A DNA stretch of 64,000 nucleotides, from the NCBI GenBank assembly GCA_963277665.1, contig OY728143.1, positions 532,924,394 to 532,988,393 on the forward strand, in the 5' to 3' direction. The notes beneath the pieces were generated by a model. The model had not been told where the DNA came from, ran no database searches, and saw only the letters and a list, made by a program, of their open reading frames with translations. This stretch comes from Viscum album. Its lineage: Eukaryota > Streptophyta > Magnoliopsida > Santalales > Viscaceae. Shown piece after piece: positions 10,863 through 24,130 of this stretch. Both the position numbers and the translations under genes were made by a program. Position 1 is the first letter of the stretch. Each line of letters starts with the position of its first letter.

Positions 10863-12105
10863 TTAATTAAAATTTTACACAACAAAAACATTGAATTTTA
10901 ATAAGAAATATCATTCTTTTTTTCTTTGAATCATTTTACTCAATGATCTTGGTACATATATGTACTTATATAATGGTTATAGAATAATGACCAATGTGAA
11001 TTATCCAATTTATATTTCATTGTTTTAGATGATGGAGACACAAAATGTGTAGTTACAAATCAAATGAAACTATACTCAATAATACTATACTCATGTGGCT
11101 TCTAATCATTTACATATTTGGCATTATTATGAAGATCCAAATCATCCCTATGTGCCTTCATAAAAATATCCTACATATATGGTTGGGAAATCATATGTTC
11201 ATAGTAAGATTTATTTATAGTTGTTGGGATTTCACAATCTATTTGTTTCATATCTATTAATATAGGGTTTTTATCAATCCTCATAATTAATGGATTATTA
11301 CGATCATTTATTATATGATCATAAACTACCTAGTTTTCCATTCTCATTTGATAGTCAATATATCCATCAGAGTCATAAATTATATCAAACAATCTTTTTT
11401 ATGAATGTTCAAATTTTTCTATTTTAATATATACATTTCACCCTTATTATTAATATATATGTCAAATTTTAAACAATACTGGTAGTCCCACTAAATTATT
11501 AGGGTGAAGATCACATCTATTTAGTCAAAATGGTGAATTAGGTAGTTTTTTTCTAGTATAATCATTATCCACGAGGTGTAGTATTTCTATTATCATTCCA
11601 CATGATTATAAATCTATGAATCCATTTAATGAATAAATATATATCTCAAATACATCCAACATATTGGTATTGTGAGTACATGTATAGTGACTAGACTCTT
11701 CTTGAGTTCTATAATTTTTTCCATACATTATATCATTGAGATGTATATTAACCTTTTTTGTGTTATCTGAGATGGAGGGAATAAAAATAAGGGTTAATTT
11801 CTAAAAAAAAAAATTTAGTACCAAGATACGGAATGAAATCTATTTTTTCATTGAAACTAGTGGGTTTGGGAAATTAAATATTTTACTTTGGTCTTGAAGA
11901 ATTAATAAAATCTATCATCTATGATAATGTAACATATTATTATAGTCTTTTAAGAAATTCAATTCATTCTATTTGTTTACCTATTTAATTTGGTGGATCT
12001 AGGGACTCCTGAGGTTAGATAGAAGTTTCTGTAGAAATTAGCATTAAAATTGGTGTTTCCATTTTTTTCGAATAAATATATTCACTGTATGATTGTGAAA
12101 TTTAA

Positions 12106-12411
12106 TTATAGTCTCCTACAATAGTTTAGAGAATATGTATAATTTTTTGGGGAATTAAAGGCTGAATATATGGCTTTTTCTTTCAAATTTGAGATTACAC
12201 GATATTTCATGATATTAGATTTCATGTATAAGATCCCCAAGATAATTTCCTTAAATGAGTATACAGTGATAAAATTTTCACAATTTTTAATTATTACATT
12301 CTTTAAAATGTTAATGAGATTGAATTTAATAATATAGAATTTTTTTTTGGTGGATGTGATTTTTGTATTTAAAATTATGTTTAATATAACATTAATCATT
12401 TTATGTGTCAT
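12106..12411 (-). pseudogene. RNase H relic of the ancient element
   Basis: A 101-codon open stretch contains TKITSTKKKF (family PLT.LTRK..F), FNLINILKN (F.ELK..L), ENFITVYSFKEIILGILYMK and YRVISNLKEKAIYSAFN. These correspond to the thumb-to-RNase H junction, F.VYSDAS..GLGCVLMQ, and AYASR.LK.HE.NYS.HD. The active-site Asp of DAS is not retained. I first read ILGILYM as the protease ILGMDWL box, but the RNase H alignment explains more of the sequence. Confidence 0.58.
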
Positions 12412-12599
12412 GATATGTCATTTTAGGGTGTTGAACTACAAGTTTATAATTAAATAGTTATCATCATCTTTCTCTTTTTCCTTGGATGTCTTCAATAGGG
12501 ATATTGGGAACCTCGTATCCTACCGAATTGATTAATTAAGTGTTATATCATAAGGGTTTTCTATAGTTTTTCTCTAGGTGAGTAATGATTTATATATTT

Positions 12600-13223
12600 A
12601 AAACTACCTTGATATTGGAATAATTTCTTCATTTCATGATCATATAAGTTGATATAAGATGATGATTATTTTTTTAACATAGATCTGTTTTGATATCATA
12701 CTCTTGTTTTGATTCATTGTTGGCTGTGGGTATATGTCTGAATTCATTTAATTTTTAGTTTTGTAGAATTATTATTGTTCCTCAATTTTCATAGTTTCAT
12801 ACTTCCAATTGGTTTATTCTATTACATATGTGTGAAACCAATGTTTTGAGGAATGTGGTTCTATCTATTGAAAATATTTTCGAACTAAATAGGTCTTATT
12901 TTAATAAATTTTTTAAATGCTGGGGAATAATTAATTGATTAGTATTGTGTGAGTGGATGTGGGTCTTATATTTTAAATATTGGATTCCCATTTTTTGATA
13001 AATGAAAAGGATTTTTATATTCATTTTGAAATTGTTTTCAATTCATGTTTTGATAAATTGAATTAAAAAATAGATTACACTAGAATCCATTAGTAGGTTA
13101 GTGGAACGATTTGTAGTAGGCCTCACACATTGATACTATTTCAGGGTAAAATCATGGGCAATTGTCCTTCTACATAAGCATATTTTTATTGGAATTGATA
13201 AAATTTAATGGGTAGATCACGTG
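12600..13223 (+). repeat. 5' LTR remnant of the split plus-strand gypsy element, part 1
   Basis: Words around 12960-13160 resemble 48860-49080 in the same order: CCCAT-TTTTGATA-AT-AAAAGG-TTTT, then a segment with GTAGG-CTCAC-CATT and CAGGGTAAAAT-ATGGGC. Element B interrupts this LTR at 13223, and it resumes at 24126. The left end is not resolved. Confidence 0.5.
13219..13223. repeat. Target-site duplication of element B, left
   Basis: ACGTG precedes the LTR start; the right copy at 24126-24130 is ATGTG, one C-to-T difference. Confidence 0.75.
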
Positions 13224-14893
13224 TGGAACAACCCGAGATTTTATGAGATATATACTTTTTAATTTGTATGATGTAATATATTCTACAGTACACTAATATT
13301 ATCTTGTTCTATAAAAAACACCAAATAGAGCTTGCACAACACTCATCCCTAACTTGGCATGCATTACACGTCATCACAACCTTCCTCGATAGCTTGTGTA
13401 GTATGCAATAATGGGTTCAACTAAAAACCAATATGTTATAAAAATATTATATAAACTAGCCGTTATTAATATTAATACCCAAATTTTGAAATTTTAGAAG
13501 TTTTATCTTTCAATGTGGACTTCATTTTTGGATTCAGAATATCAAAATTAGCTTAGGGTGAAATTTTGGTATTTTTATGAAAAAATTTAATTTTTGATTA
13601 ATAGTGAAAACACTGAGTTGTAGTTTAAAAGCAAATTTTTATTTAAATAATTATTTTTAATTTAAATTTATTTTAGGTTAAAATTCACACATAATACATA
13701 TATATGTTTAATGTAATTCATTGGATTCATTTAATATTAATTATAGATATAAAAAACTTTTATTTAACATTCCACCGTCTTTTACCCACCTCCTAGGAGA
13801 ATTTCCAAATTTACATAAAACATACTTTTACTGATTCTATGAGTGGAATTTTGAAAATATGAGTGGCATGGTTAATATCATGGAGTAAAATTTTGTTCAA
13901 TAACATAAAAATAATTATGGTGAATATTAAATTCTTAATATTATTTACCATGGTAAAAAGTAAATATGCTAATTAAGGTTAAAATGATATTATTATTACC
14001 CTAACATGTGTCGTAATTCTATTGGATAAGTGTAATTCGTCCCAAAACAACAATAGGAATAAACTATTACCCTTTAGGTCCACATGTATTAGATTAGGGC
14101 ATTTATTATTATTTTATCTAAAGAAGAGTTAAAATAGTTAAAATCAATGTATAATAACTAATACATTTTTAATATAGGGTTATACATAAGATAAATTCGA
14201 CTATAAATATTCATTAGAAATATAAAATTTCTTAATACATAATGTTAATTTATTTATATCATTTTTACATTAAATAATTTATGTTATTTATGACACAATG
14301 ATCATGCATTAATTTCCTTATTAATGAAATATTAACATACTTGATATTATAAATACCAAAATAAATGAAATTTGAGAATTTTTATGAATTAAACTAATTT
14401 TATAGGTTAATTTAACATATTAGTGTTGGTTATATGAATTGTTTAGATGTAATAATGATTTTATGAATTTATAAAAAACAAAATATCAAATAGTGTCAAA
14501 ATTGACATAAAAGAGTTTTTTTGAAAAATATTATATTATTAATTGATATATTGGTTCTAAAAAATTAATTTCTTCCAAATGACTTATTTGATAACATATA
14601 TAACAAAAATGAACCAATTGGGGTCTTATTGGTAGTTTATTGTATGTTTATTAACCATATAGTGTAAGAAAACAAGAAGACATGGAAAAAGTTATATTAT
14701 TTAACATACAGTTAAATCAAAATGATATGGTTAAAATGGGAACCTAAACATGTCTAAAAACTTTTGGGTGAGAGGATTTAGACCCATACCCACCCTATAC
14801 TAGAATGTAGTCACTTTGGAGCCATTATAAACCGAATATCAATTTATTATAAACTAATATTTTATGGTTTTCCAAAGGTGCCCCACACCCCCT

Positions 14894-14900
14894 TATAAAT
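14894..14900 (+). promoter_or_regulatory. TATA box of element B 5' LTR
   Basis: TATAAAT lies in a C-rich context (CCCCCTTATAAATGGG) at the same LTR position as TATAAAA in the 3' LTR and in element A. Transcription would start about 30 bp downstream, leaving an R-U5 of more than 2 kb. Confidence 0.75.
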
Positions 14901-15240
14901 GGGCACCTCCTCACTCTCCTCTTCACACATATTAGAGCCTTCAATCTGGGCCAAACCCTACCCATTTAACTTCTCAACCTTAATAGAATCCTACTTGAGG
15001 TTATGGTCTTCTTCAAATACCAGCTTTAGGGCCATTATAGGAGGTTAAGAGGAGGCGAGTCAAAGAAGGGGTAATCTCTTCTACCTATTCTTTCATCTTT
15101 CATTATTCATATACTTCCTCTTCATTAGTTGTCTCATTATAAAGTAATAACAAAAGTATTACTAATATACTTATATTTTATTATAAATATGAAATAACCC
15201 CATTTCACCGTCTATCAATCCTATGGAAAATGAAGTCACT

Positions 15241-15659
15241 GCGCGTGCGTACGTACGTAATACCGTCTCCACGCCCTGGTGTAATCTGTGTTCCCACCAC
15301 CACCTTACATGGATGGGTATAATGGTCTAAATAATAACTATATATGGTTATTATAACATGATAAATATTACGAGATATTATATCGTCCACTCCAATTCCA
15401 TTCAATAATAATGGGAACAATATTACCGCTCGTGTGTACGTACGAATTACCATCTCCACGACGCGATGATATTCATTCTCCATGTTAACAATTCAAGAAT
15501 GATTATATAGTATATATAATGATGAATAATGAAATATATGACATAATAATGATGATTTATTTATTTATATATATATTTCATCTAATTACTTCCAATCAAG
15601 TCAATAAGGAAAGGAAAACAACGTTCATGCATACATATGGCCTACCATCTCCATGAATG
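15241..15659 (+). repeat. Three conserved-loop hairpins in element B 5' LTR
   Basis: Three units about 190 bp apart (15241-15280, 15427-15465, 15622-15659) share GTACGTACG followed 3-4 bases later by TACCGTCTCC, with small changes (TACCATCTCC in two). Their flanks differ but pair: CGCTCGTG with CACGACGCG (one bulge) in the second, GTTCATG with CATGAAT in the third, GCGTG with CACGC in the first. Confidence 0.72.
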
Positions 15660-17295
15660 GTGTGTTTCATTTCATTTATATATCTATTATATATATATAA
15701 TAAATATATGTGACATATAAATCGTTTTTTACATTCTGTAAGTAAGTAAATCATGATATATGTAATAATAATATCAATAACAATAAGACCTATCACGTAA
15801 AATAAATGAATCGAATTTACCAAAAACACTTCTTTAACATGGAAATGACAAAAGAACGGGTAATATAAAGTAATAAGTGAATCATATATGATATCATAAA
15901 TCTGATTATGGTTTTTTTACAAGTTAATAATATTTTTAAACCCAGTATACATGAGTCTCTAACACATACATATGAAATTGGAAATAATGAAAGAGATAAT
16001 TTAGCAATCTCATTTTTATTCGTGATCGCTTTTGCGTAAGAATTTATTAGGGTTATATTTTTCATCCATGTCCATAATAATGTTTTTCATAATGTGTTTA
16101 ATATTCTTAAATGTATGTTTAATGTCATATTTACCCCTCATTTACTTTCACTTTGTTTTATGGAAGGAATCTTTCTTTTGTTTACCATAAAAGGTACTTT
16201 TTGACTTTTTCAGCAAAAGTATGAGAAGAATGTTTATTTAACATATACCTCATGAATAGATTTTTAGGGATTCATAAAAACATATTTAAATGAAGCTTAA
16301 TCTACAAAATTTCATGATTATTTTCAATAAAATACTTTTATTTTAAAATTTCATGCCATTTTGAGAAAAAAAAATTAACTTTGAAGAAGAAATGATATTT
16401 TCCTCCAGAATTTATTTCAATTGTTTTATCAAAACTATTTTCCATCTAAGATGAAATTATTTAGTATGATTATCTTTCAAGTATAATGTCTCAATTATTT
16501 AAATGGTTTGATTTTTCTTGTGATGAAATTATATCCATTTCTTTTATATGGATTGTGTTATGATGGGATGATCTTTATGAAACCAATTTTATTCATTGGG
16601 TTATTATTAATGATGTATGTTTATTTTTTGGAACAAGAAATAATGAATTATTTATGATATGTGTGGGTCCTATATATCCCTCCAATTCATTTTGTATAGA
16701 TTTATATCTCATAAAATAAACATGGTCGGAAAGACATGTTTATCTGGTTCAGTGATTTAGGTCTAGAATAAGGAGTGGACTAGATTCAGTAAGGGATTTT
16801 GACCACAATGATTGTCTTGGAAACAATGCCTTGGATTCTATGGAAATCATAACATTTAATTAATGGTTTCCATAATTACATGTTTTATTCCCATTCTATT
16901 TTATCATGGTTAATTTTAATTTTTGATCTATGCCTTTTGCACTACCATGATTTATTTCATTACTCATGATTTTGATGTTTTATTTTCATGTTCTTACGTT
17001 CAAATGATTAGGGTTTGTTTTATGTTATCTATGCTTACTCTTACGGAGAATTTGAGCTCATGATTTTTTTTTCTTTTCCCTAGGATATAAATAAATATTT
17101 TAGGTAAGAAATCCAAATGGGAATATCTTTATGGGAGATGTTGAAGATCTGTTACCATGATTAGAATATTATGTTTCGAGTTTCAAAAGACACTAAACTA
17201 ATACAGTCTTTATGCATCTGTTTTTTTTTCATGTGTTAAGTATTACAAAAAAGTAATATAATATCCATGTATGTCAAGATTTGGGCATCTACAGT

Positions 17296-17307
17296 TGGTA
17301 TCAGAGT
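17296..17307 (+). other. Primer binding site of element B
   Basis: TGGTATCAGAGT lies two bases after the LTR end CA. It complements the 3' end of initiator tRNA-Met over eleven bases. Confidence 0.9.
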
Positions 17308-17551
17308 GAATGTTTAGTTAACCATTAGAAACTAGGATGCGAAATAATTAGTGAAATCCATAGAGATATTTATATATTATGTATAGGGATGTCCCTATGG
17401 ATAAGTATACATATAGGTTATAGTCCTAGAATTACACTAATGATCATAGAATTAAACCCATGATGTTATATATTGAAGGAACTCCCCCTTTATTATGTTG
17501 TTATCCTAGCATGATTTTCCCCACCACAATGTTTGTTTTGGGTTTTAGACG

Positions 17552-18666
17552 ATGGATGGAACCTGAAAAAAACATGTTCATAAATGTAATGGAAAATGAA
17601 ATTATTGTCCTCTCGAATAATCAAATGTGATGGGAGATTGTGTGAAAAATATTATTGTTATACTTACACAAGATATGAATCATTATGGACTTCCAAATGA
17701 GTGTAGAAATGACCAATATTCTATTGAGTCCTTTATGAGACAATGACCACCTTATTTCAGTGGGTCTTCTGATCCACTTGTTTATGTAAAGTGGATCAGT
17801 ACCGTTGCAAAGATATTTTCTATACTTCAATGTTCAGAACATGAAAAATTAATTCTGGTTGTTTACCGTTTAGAAGGTGAAGCTGACCAGTGGTGGACTC
17901 TAATTAAGAATACAATGCCAAAAGATGAAATTGAATCCATAGAATTGGATGAGTTCAAGAACTTGTTTTTCAATAATTAATTCCCTCATATTCATCGAAA
18001 AAAGATGTAAAATGAGGTCCTTGAGCTTAAGAAAAAGGATGATGAATCTATTGGTATATATGAGGATAATTTTACAAGGCTTGGAAGGAATGCATTAGGC
18101 TTTATCATGCAATATGAAAGTATATTTGATTGATTCTTCATTGAATTAAAACCAAGTCTTCGAAGCACATTAACTATAAGAGACTTCAGTATCTATGAAT
18201 AAATTGTGCGTTGTGATGTCAAGTTAGAAATGGAAGTTGGTGTTACATATCCATCACATGGATTTTAAAATAAAAGAATGATGGAGTTTAAGGAAAAAAT
18301 CACAGAACAATGGGGAAAAAGGTGAATATTTATATATGCTCAATGTTTGGAAAGCATTTTGGTGGATATTGACTAAAAGGTACTAGAAAATGTTTCATGT
18401 TTGGAAAAAAGGATCATTGGGAAGATGAGGGCTGATGTAATGAGAAAAGGGTAGCTAATGATGTCAATAGAGAATAGACTACAGAGAACTCACCACCAAC
18501 ACTTCAATGCTTCAAGTTCATAGAAATGGGTCATTATGCTAACCAGTCCCCTAATCCAAGGATTAATGATGATCGACATCAATAACCTCATAAGGAAAAG
18601 GAAAAAGGGAAGTCACATGCGATCACTATTGGAGATGTTGAGTATGACAACGATGTGGTGGAATGA
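17552..18666 (+). pseudogene. Decayed gag of element B
   Basis: Reading in one frame from ATG 17552, with stops, the capsid core is clear at 17754-17960: PPYFSGSSDPLVYVKWISTV, FSILQCSEHEKLILVVYRLE and GEADQWWTLIKN. These match the retrotrans_gag pattern F.G..DP..A..WL...F..L.C...K...A.Y.L.GEA..WW. FKNLFFNN and LELKKKDDESIGIYEDNF follow. Zinc-knuckle remnants occur near 18330-18550 (KCFMFGKKDHWEDEG; LQCFKFIEMGHYANQSP), each missing metal ligands. At least eight in-frame stops make it non-functional. Gag would form the particle that packages element RNA. Confidence 0.83.
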
Positions 18667-20051
18667 TTATGTGTTTATGTAATGGGATTCTAAAATAATG
18701 TTGTAGAATATCATATATAGTTCAGGGAATATTGGAATATTTATGTAATGGTTTGTTTGGGTTTTTGATAATTATATGCTACTTGTAACCATGAAATGTG
18801 ATTGAAATATTTTTGGAAAGAAGATGATATGCATGTAATTAAGGTATAAGGAGAAAAAATGTGTTTGATAGTAATCATGAGCTTATGATTTGTATAAGGA
18901 CAATGTTATATCATGGGATGAGTATATAGAATTTTGGGAATTTTTTGTATGTGGAAATAGTTAACTTTTGACAACATTCATGTTTTCACTAAAGTCCAAT
19001 GGGTATTCAATTTTCAATAGAATACATGTTTAATCTATTCACATGTTTGGAATGTGAACAATAACAAGATATATATTAATATTTATGGGGAATAAATGAT
19101 GATATTTATATTCTTGGTAGATGACCTCTTTAGTAATCTGTTTCTTTATACGATGAGATTGGATAGAAGTGTTTTCGATAAGCCTAAATATTGGAATGGA
19201 TTTAGTTAGACATCAAATAGTATTTTTTAAGGATAGAAATTTTTTATATTATTTTTGGAATTTTATAATAGTGTAGTTTTAGAAAAAGGACAACCTACAG
19301 AATGTGTGACAACCCATCACGTCAGAAAAGGTTGTAGGAATCGAACCCACAACCAATGTGCGACATGCGGTCATCGCATTCCACTGGCCTACAAGAAGTC
19401 CCAGGTTAGTATAAATTATTTTTAATTTATTGTGGTATGATATATGAATTATAAGTCCATTTAATGAACCATATATGATTAATCTCACAATATATGGACT
19501 TATGAATATTTAATAACACTTTCAAACCTTTTTTAAGATAGATGGAATGACCTATCAATCTATCACATGACCTTCTAGCACTTCACGGATGGAAAATTAA
19601 ACTTCATTTCATTAGTAGATGAAGTGGAAATTGTTCAATGCATGACAAACGGTGAGATTGTACCAAAATCAATTACGTATTTCTTCTAATTCCAATTTTA
19701 TTTTCAACTTTAGGGTAATGATCTTGAAAAACAAAAATGTTGTCCTAGATGGTACCTTATATCATCAAATATTTATGGCGTTTTGGTTGTTTGATTTTTC
19801 ATATCCATATTTTCTACCACTCTCCATCAGAACTTGATTGTTATATTTCTCTTCGATATCCATATTTTCACCTATGTTATACAATGTAGAAACCCAGTGA
19901 TGAGTTGAGTTTGGTAACAGCTACGTTTCATACAATATTTTTAAAAAATAAGTTTTAGTATTAATTTTTATGATGTGGGTTTCTATGAATGAATCTCTCA
20001 TGTAGTAAACCATTTATAATATCGATGAAGTTCGAGGGAGAAATTCATTTT
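18667..20051 (+). other. Non-coding interior of element B
   Basis: No protease, RT, RNase H or integrase words are found on either strand where pol should be. The stretch contains an antisense tRNA-like block (19322-19402). The 3' portion (TACCACTCTCCATCAGAAC near 19815, then CCATATTTTCA) is shared with element A before the polypurine tract, which suggests descent from a common pol-deleted ancestor. Confidence 0.65.
19322..19402 (-). other. Antisense tRNA-like block with A-box and B-box, element B
   Basis: On the minus strand GGTTCGATTCC (B-box, T-loop) sits in a 9-bp hairpin: GGTTGTGGG, loop TTCGATT, CCTACAACC. Upstream on that strand GGCCAGTGGAA resembles an A-box. Spacing is tRNA-like, but no full acceptor stem or anticodon arm is convincing. 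It is probably a tRNA-derived or SINE-like remnant. Confidence 0.6.
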
Positions 20052-20064
20052 AAGGGGGGTAGAA
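20052..20064 (+). other. Polypurine tract of element B
   Basis: AAGGGGGGTAGAA lies immediately before the 3' LTR start TGTAACACCCC. Confidence 0.82.
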
Positions 20065-21726
20065 TGTAACACCCCAAGATTTTATGAAATATATTTTTTT
20101 AAATTTCATTAATGTAATCTATTGTACACTACACCATGATTATCTTGTACTATAACCAACACCAATGGGATCTTGCAGTGCACACATCCTTGACTTGGCT
20201 TGCATTAGACGCAATCGCAACCTTGCTTGACAACATGTGTAGTATGCAATATCGGGTTTCACTAAACAATGATATGTTGTTAAATTATTATATAAACAAG
20301 TCGTTATGAATAGTAATACCCACTTTTGGAAATTTTATAAATTTTATCTTTCAAAATAGACTTCAATTTTGGATTCAGAATATCGAATTTAGCCTAGGGT
20401 GAATTTTTTGTATTATTCTGAAAATTTCAATTTTTGATGAATTGTGAAAAACACTGAGTTATAGTTTAAAACCGAATTTTTATTTAAATAATTATATAAT
20501 TTATTAGAATTTATTTTAGGCCAAAATTCATAAATATACCTATATATGTTCAATGTAATTCATTGGAGTCATTTTATAATAATTATATATATAAAAAATT
20601 TTTATTGAACTTTTCAACGTCTTTTACCCACCTCCTAAGAAAATTTTCAAATTTATATAAAACATAATTTTACCTCTTCTGTGAGTGGAATTTTAAAAAT
20701 CTATGAGACATAGTTAATATCAAAGAGTAAAATTTGGTTCAATAGGATATAATTTTTTTTGGTGAATAGTATCTTTTTACTTTTATTTACCACGGTTGAA
20801 ATTAAATAGGGTAATTAAGGGTAAAAATGATATTATTATTACCCTAACACCTAACCTAATTCTATTGGATAAGTGTAATTCCACAAAAAAACCATAGGAA
20901 TAAAATATTACCCTTTTCGTCCACTTGGATTAGATTAGGACAATTATTATTATTTTATTTAAATACGAGTTAAAATAGTTAAAATCAAAATTTAATAACA
21001 AAAACATTTTTAATATAATGTTATACATAATATGAATTTGACTAAAAATATTCCTTAGAAATATAAAAATATTTCATAAATATTGGTTATTTTTTTGACA
21101 TTAAATAATTTAATTTATTTATGGCACAATGATGATGCAGTAATTACCTTATTAATGAAATATTAACATATTTGATATTATAAATACCCTAATAAATGCA
21201 ATTTGAGACTTTTTATTAATTTAAATATTTTTATAGGTTAATTTAACATATTAGGGTTGGTTTGATGAATTTTTTTAGAAGTAATAATGATGTTATATAT
21301 GTAGAAAAATCAAAATATCAAATTGTGTCAAAATTGACCATAAAGTGTTATTAAAACAAATATTATCTTATTAATTTATATAATGGTCCTAAATATATAA
21401 GGATAGCCCAAAAGACTTATATGATAATATATATGACATTAAGGAACCAATTGGGGTTCGATTGAATGTTTATAGTATGTTTATTAACCATATAGGGAAA
21501 GAATACAAGAAGACATGGTAAAATATCAATTATTTCACTTAGAGTTAAATATAAATGATGAGGATAAAATAGTAACCTAAACTTGTCTAAAACCTATTCC
21601 GTGAGAGGATTTCGACCCCTCCCCACCCTATCCTCGAAATAAGTCACTTTGGAGCCATTATAAACCGAATATGAATTTATTATAAAATAATATTTTATGT
21701 TTTTTATAAGGTTCCCCACACCCCCT

Positions 21727-21733
21727 TATAAAA
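21727..21733 (+). promoter_or_regulatory. TATA box of element B 3' LTR
   Basis: TATAAAA in the C-rich context CCCCCTTATAAAAGGG, at the position equivalent to 14894. Confidence 0.72.
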
Positions 21734-22068
21734 GGGCACTTCCTCACTCCCCTATTCACACAAGTTTGAGCCATCAAGCTCGGCCAAACCCTGCCCATTT
21801 CACTTCTCTACTTATATATAAACCTACTAGAGGTTCTGGTCTTCTTCAAAGTCCAACTTTAGATCCCTAAGAGGAGGTTAAGTGGAGGCGCGTCAATGAA
21901 GATGTAATCTTTTCTACCGATTCATTCATGTTTCATTATTCTTATACTTAATCTTCATTTTTTGTTTCATTTAAATTAAAAACATCAGTATAAATAATAT
22001 ACATATATGTTATTATAAATATGAAACAACCCCATTTCTCCTTCAATCCATCCTACGGAAAACGAAAT

Positions 22069-22490
22069 CACCACACATGTGTACGTACGAAATACCGTCT
22101 CGACGCCGTGGTGTAATCTGTGTTTCCACCACCACCATACATGGATTGGTATAATGTTGAAAATAATTACTATATATGGTTATTATAACATGATACTAAT
22201 TCTAATATATTAAATCATCTACTCCAATTCCATTAAATAATAATGGGTACGATATCATCACTCGTGCGTACGTACGAATTACCGTCTCTAGGACGTGATG
22301 AGATTCATTCTCCATGTTAACAATTAAAGAATGATTATAAAGTACATATAATGAATAATAATGGAATATATGACATAATAATTCTTCAGGATTTATTTAT
22401 ATATATATTTCATGTAATTACTTCCTTTCAAGTCAATAAGGAAAAGAAAACAACGTTCATGCTTACGTACGACCTACCGTCTCCAAGAAC
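22069..22490 (+). repeat. Three conserved-loop hairpins in element B 3' LTR
   Basis: Units at 22069-22113, 22255-22301 and 22455-22490 carry (GTAC)GTACG and TACCGTCTC in the loop (the third reads TTACGTACG). The stems differ: CACCAC with GTGGTG, TCATCAC with GTGATGA, GTTC with GAAC. Confidence 0.72.
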
Positions 22491-24125
22491 AGTGTGTTTC
22501 ATTTCATTTATCTATCTTATATATATATATATATACTAAATATATATGATATATAAATAATGTTTTATATTCTGGATGAAAGTAGACCATGATTTAAGTA
22601 ATAATTATATCAAGAACAACATGACCAAACACGTACGATAAATGAAACGATTTTACCCAAAACACTACTTTAACATGGAATTGACAAAAGAATGGGTAAT
22701 GTAAAGGTATAAGTGAATAATATATGATATCATAAATATTATTATGTTTATATTACATGTTAATAATATTTTTAATTCCACTATACAGAAGTCTCGGACA
22801 CATACATAAGAAATTGGAAACAAGGTTAGGGATAATTTTGCAATCTCATTTTTATCCTAGATTACATATACATAACTATTTACTAGGGTTATAATTTACA
22901 TCCATGTACATAAAAATGTATTTCATAATGTTTTTAATATTCTTCCATGTATTCTTAAATTCATGTTTAAACCACTTTTACTTTTACTTTGTGTTATGGA
23001 AGGAATCATTCTTTTGTTTACCATATAAGGTACTTTTTGACTTTTTCGGAAAAAGTACAAGAAGAATGTTTTTTAACTTATACGGTGTGAATCGATTTTT
23101 ACGGTTTCATAATGTATTATTTAAATTAATAACCCTCTACAAAATTTTAATGATTATTTTCAAAAAAATATCTTTCTTTTAAAATTTCATGGAATTTTAT
23201 GAAACAAATAATTTTGAAGAAGAAATGATATTTTCCTGAAGAATTCCTTTCGTGTGTTTTAGCAAAACTATTTTCCATCTAAGATGAAATTATTTAGTAT
23301 TCTTATGTTTCAAGTATAATTTATTTATTATTTACATGGTTTGATTTTTATTATGATAAAATGATATCCATTTCTTTTATATGAATTAAGTTATGATGGG
23401 ATGATGTTTATGAAACCCAATTTATTCAATGGGTTATTATGAATGATGTTTGTTGATTTTGTAGCACAGGAAAGATTTATATCATTATGAGATTGGTGGG
23501 ACCTATATCTCTCTCAAATTCATTGGGTAAATATTTATATCTCATGATACAGACAAGGATGGAATGTCATGTTAATCTGGTTCAGTGATACAGGACTAGA
23601 ACGTGGAGTGAACTCGATTTAGTAAGGGACATTTTCCACTATGATGGCCTTGGCAGCAATGCCTTGGATACTATGGAAATCATAACATGTTCTTAATGGT
23701 TTACATAATTACATGTTTTATCCCATGCTATTTTATCATGTTTAATTTTTATTTTTGATATATTCCTTATACACTTCCAATATTAATGTCATTTCTATTG
23801 ATTTTGATGTTTATGTTTATATTTTTACGTTCAAATGTTTAGGGATTGTATTATATTCTCCATATTTAACCTTACTGAGAATTTGAGCTCACCCTTTTTA
23901 TGTTTTCTTTTCCACATGATACGAAGAAAGGTTTTAGGAAAGAAAACAAAATAGGAAGATCTTTATGGTAGATGTTGAAGATATTTCACCATGATTAGAA
24001 GATTGTGTTCTGAGTCTCCAAAGACATTAAACTAATACTATCTTTGCGTGTCTGTTTATTTCATGTATTAAGTATTCCCCAAAAGTAATGTCATTACCAT
24101 GTACATCAAGCTTTGGGTATCTACA

Positions 24126-24130
24126 ATGTG
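24126..24130. repeat. Target-site duplication of element B, right
   Basis: ATGTG after the LTR end CA pairs with ACGTG at 13219-13223. Confidence 0.75.

Larger units (their letters stand above)
8483..12450 (-). mobile_element. Left half of an ancient AT-rich gypsy element
   Basis: Very AT-rich DNA in which gypsy pol words survive on the minus strand in the right order: RNase H (12411-12106), integrase core (10862-10290) and a C-terminal tail (9871-9686). The stretch 10863-12105 should hold the RNase H end and integrase zinc region but is too decayed to call. The stretch 8488-9680 has no coding signal and is probably its 3' LTR, cut off by the chromovirus. The other half appears to be at 49.86-54.67 kb. 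The decay is dominated by A/T-enriching substitutions, as expected for long-methylated plant repeats. Confidence 0.62.
13224..17293 (+). repeat. Element B 5' LTR (4070 bp)
   Basis: It starts TGGAACAACCCGAG and ends CATCTACA directly before the PBS. It is collinear with 20065-24125 throughout. Features in order are U3 with a poly-A/T-rich block, a TATA box at 14894, three conserved-loop hairpins at 15241-15659, and a 3' segment with GAGAATTTGAGCTCA-type sequence before the end. No supported coding sequence; short ORFs in it are not conserved between the two LTRs. Confidence 0.9.
13224..24125 (+). mobile_element. Element B: large non-autonomous gypsy derivative (LARD-like)
   Basis: The 10.9-kb insertion has LTRs of 4070 and 4061 bp flanking a 2771-bp interior. 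It has a PBS for initiator tRNA-Met, a decayed gag, no recognisable protease, RT or integrase, and a polypurine tract. TG...CA ends (left end TGGAACAACCCGAG, right LTR start TGTAACACCCCAAG) and a 5-bp duplication with one mismatch define it. LTR length exceeding the interior and the absence of pol place it with LARD-type elements that rely on proteins made by related elements. It sits in the 5' LTR of the older plus-strand gypsy element. Confidence 0.9.
20065..24125 (+). repeat. Element B 3' LTR (4061 bp)
   Basis: It starts TGTAACACCCCAAG and ends TATCTACA, followed by target duplication ATGTG. It is collinear with the 5' LTR but substantially diverged with small indels, so the insertion is old. 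TATA box at 21727-21733; hairpin units at 22069-22113, 22255-22301 and 22455-22490. Short ORFs within it are not conserved in the 5' LTR. Confidence 0.9.

Noticed and set aside
10612..10866. 84-codon plus-strand ORF
   Set aside because: Antisense shadow of the minus-strand integrase relic at 10862-10575.
12106..12411. Aspartic protease relic (ILGILYM read as ILGMDWL)
   Set aside because: The surrounding words fit RNase H better over a longer span, and the protease of this element is found at 50776-50975.
13224..24125. Satellite DNA or segmental duplication as the cause of the large direct repeats
   Set aside because: PBS, PPT, TATA position and target duplications fit LTR retrotransposons; repeats occur as pairs or triples around interiors, not as a satellite array.
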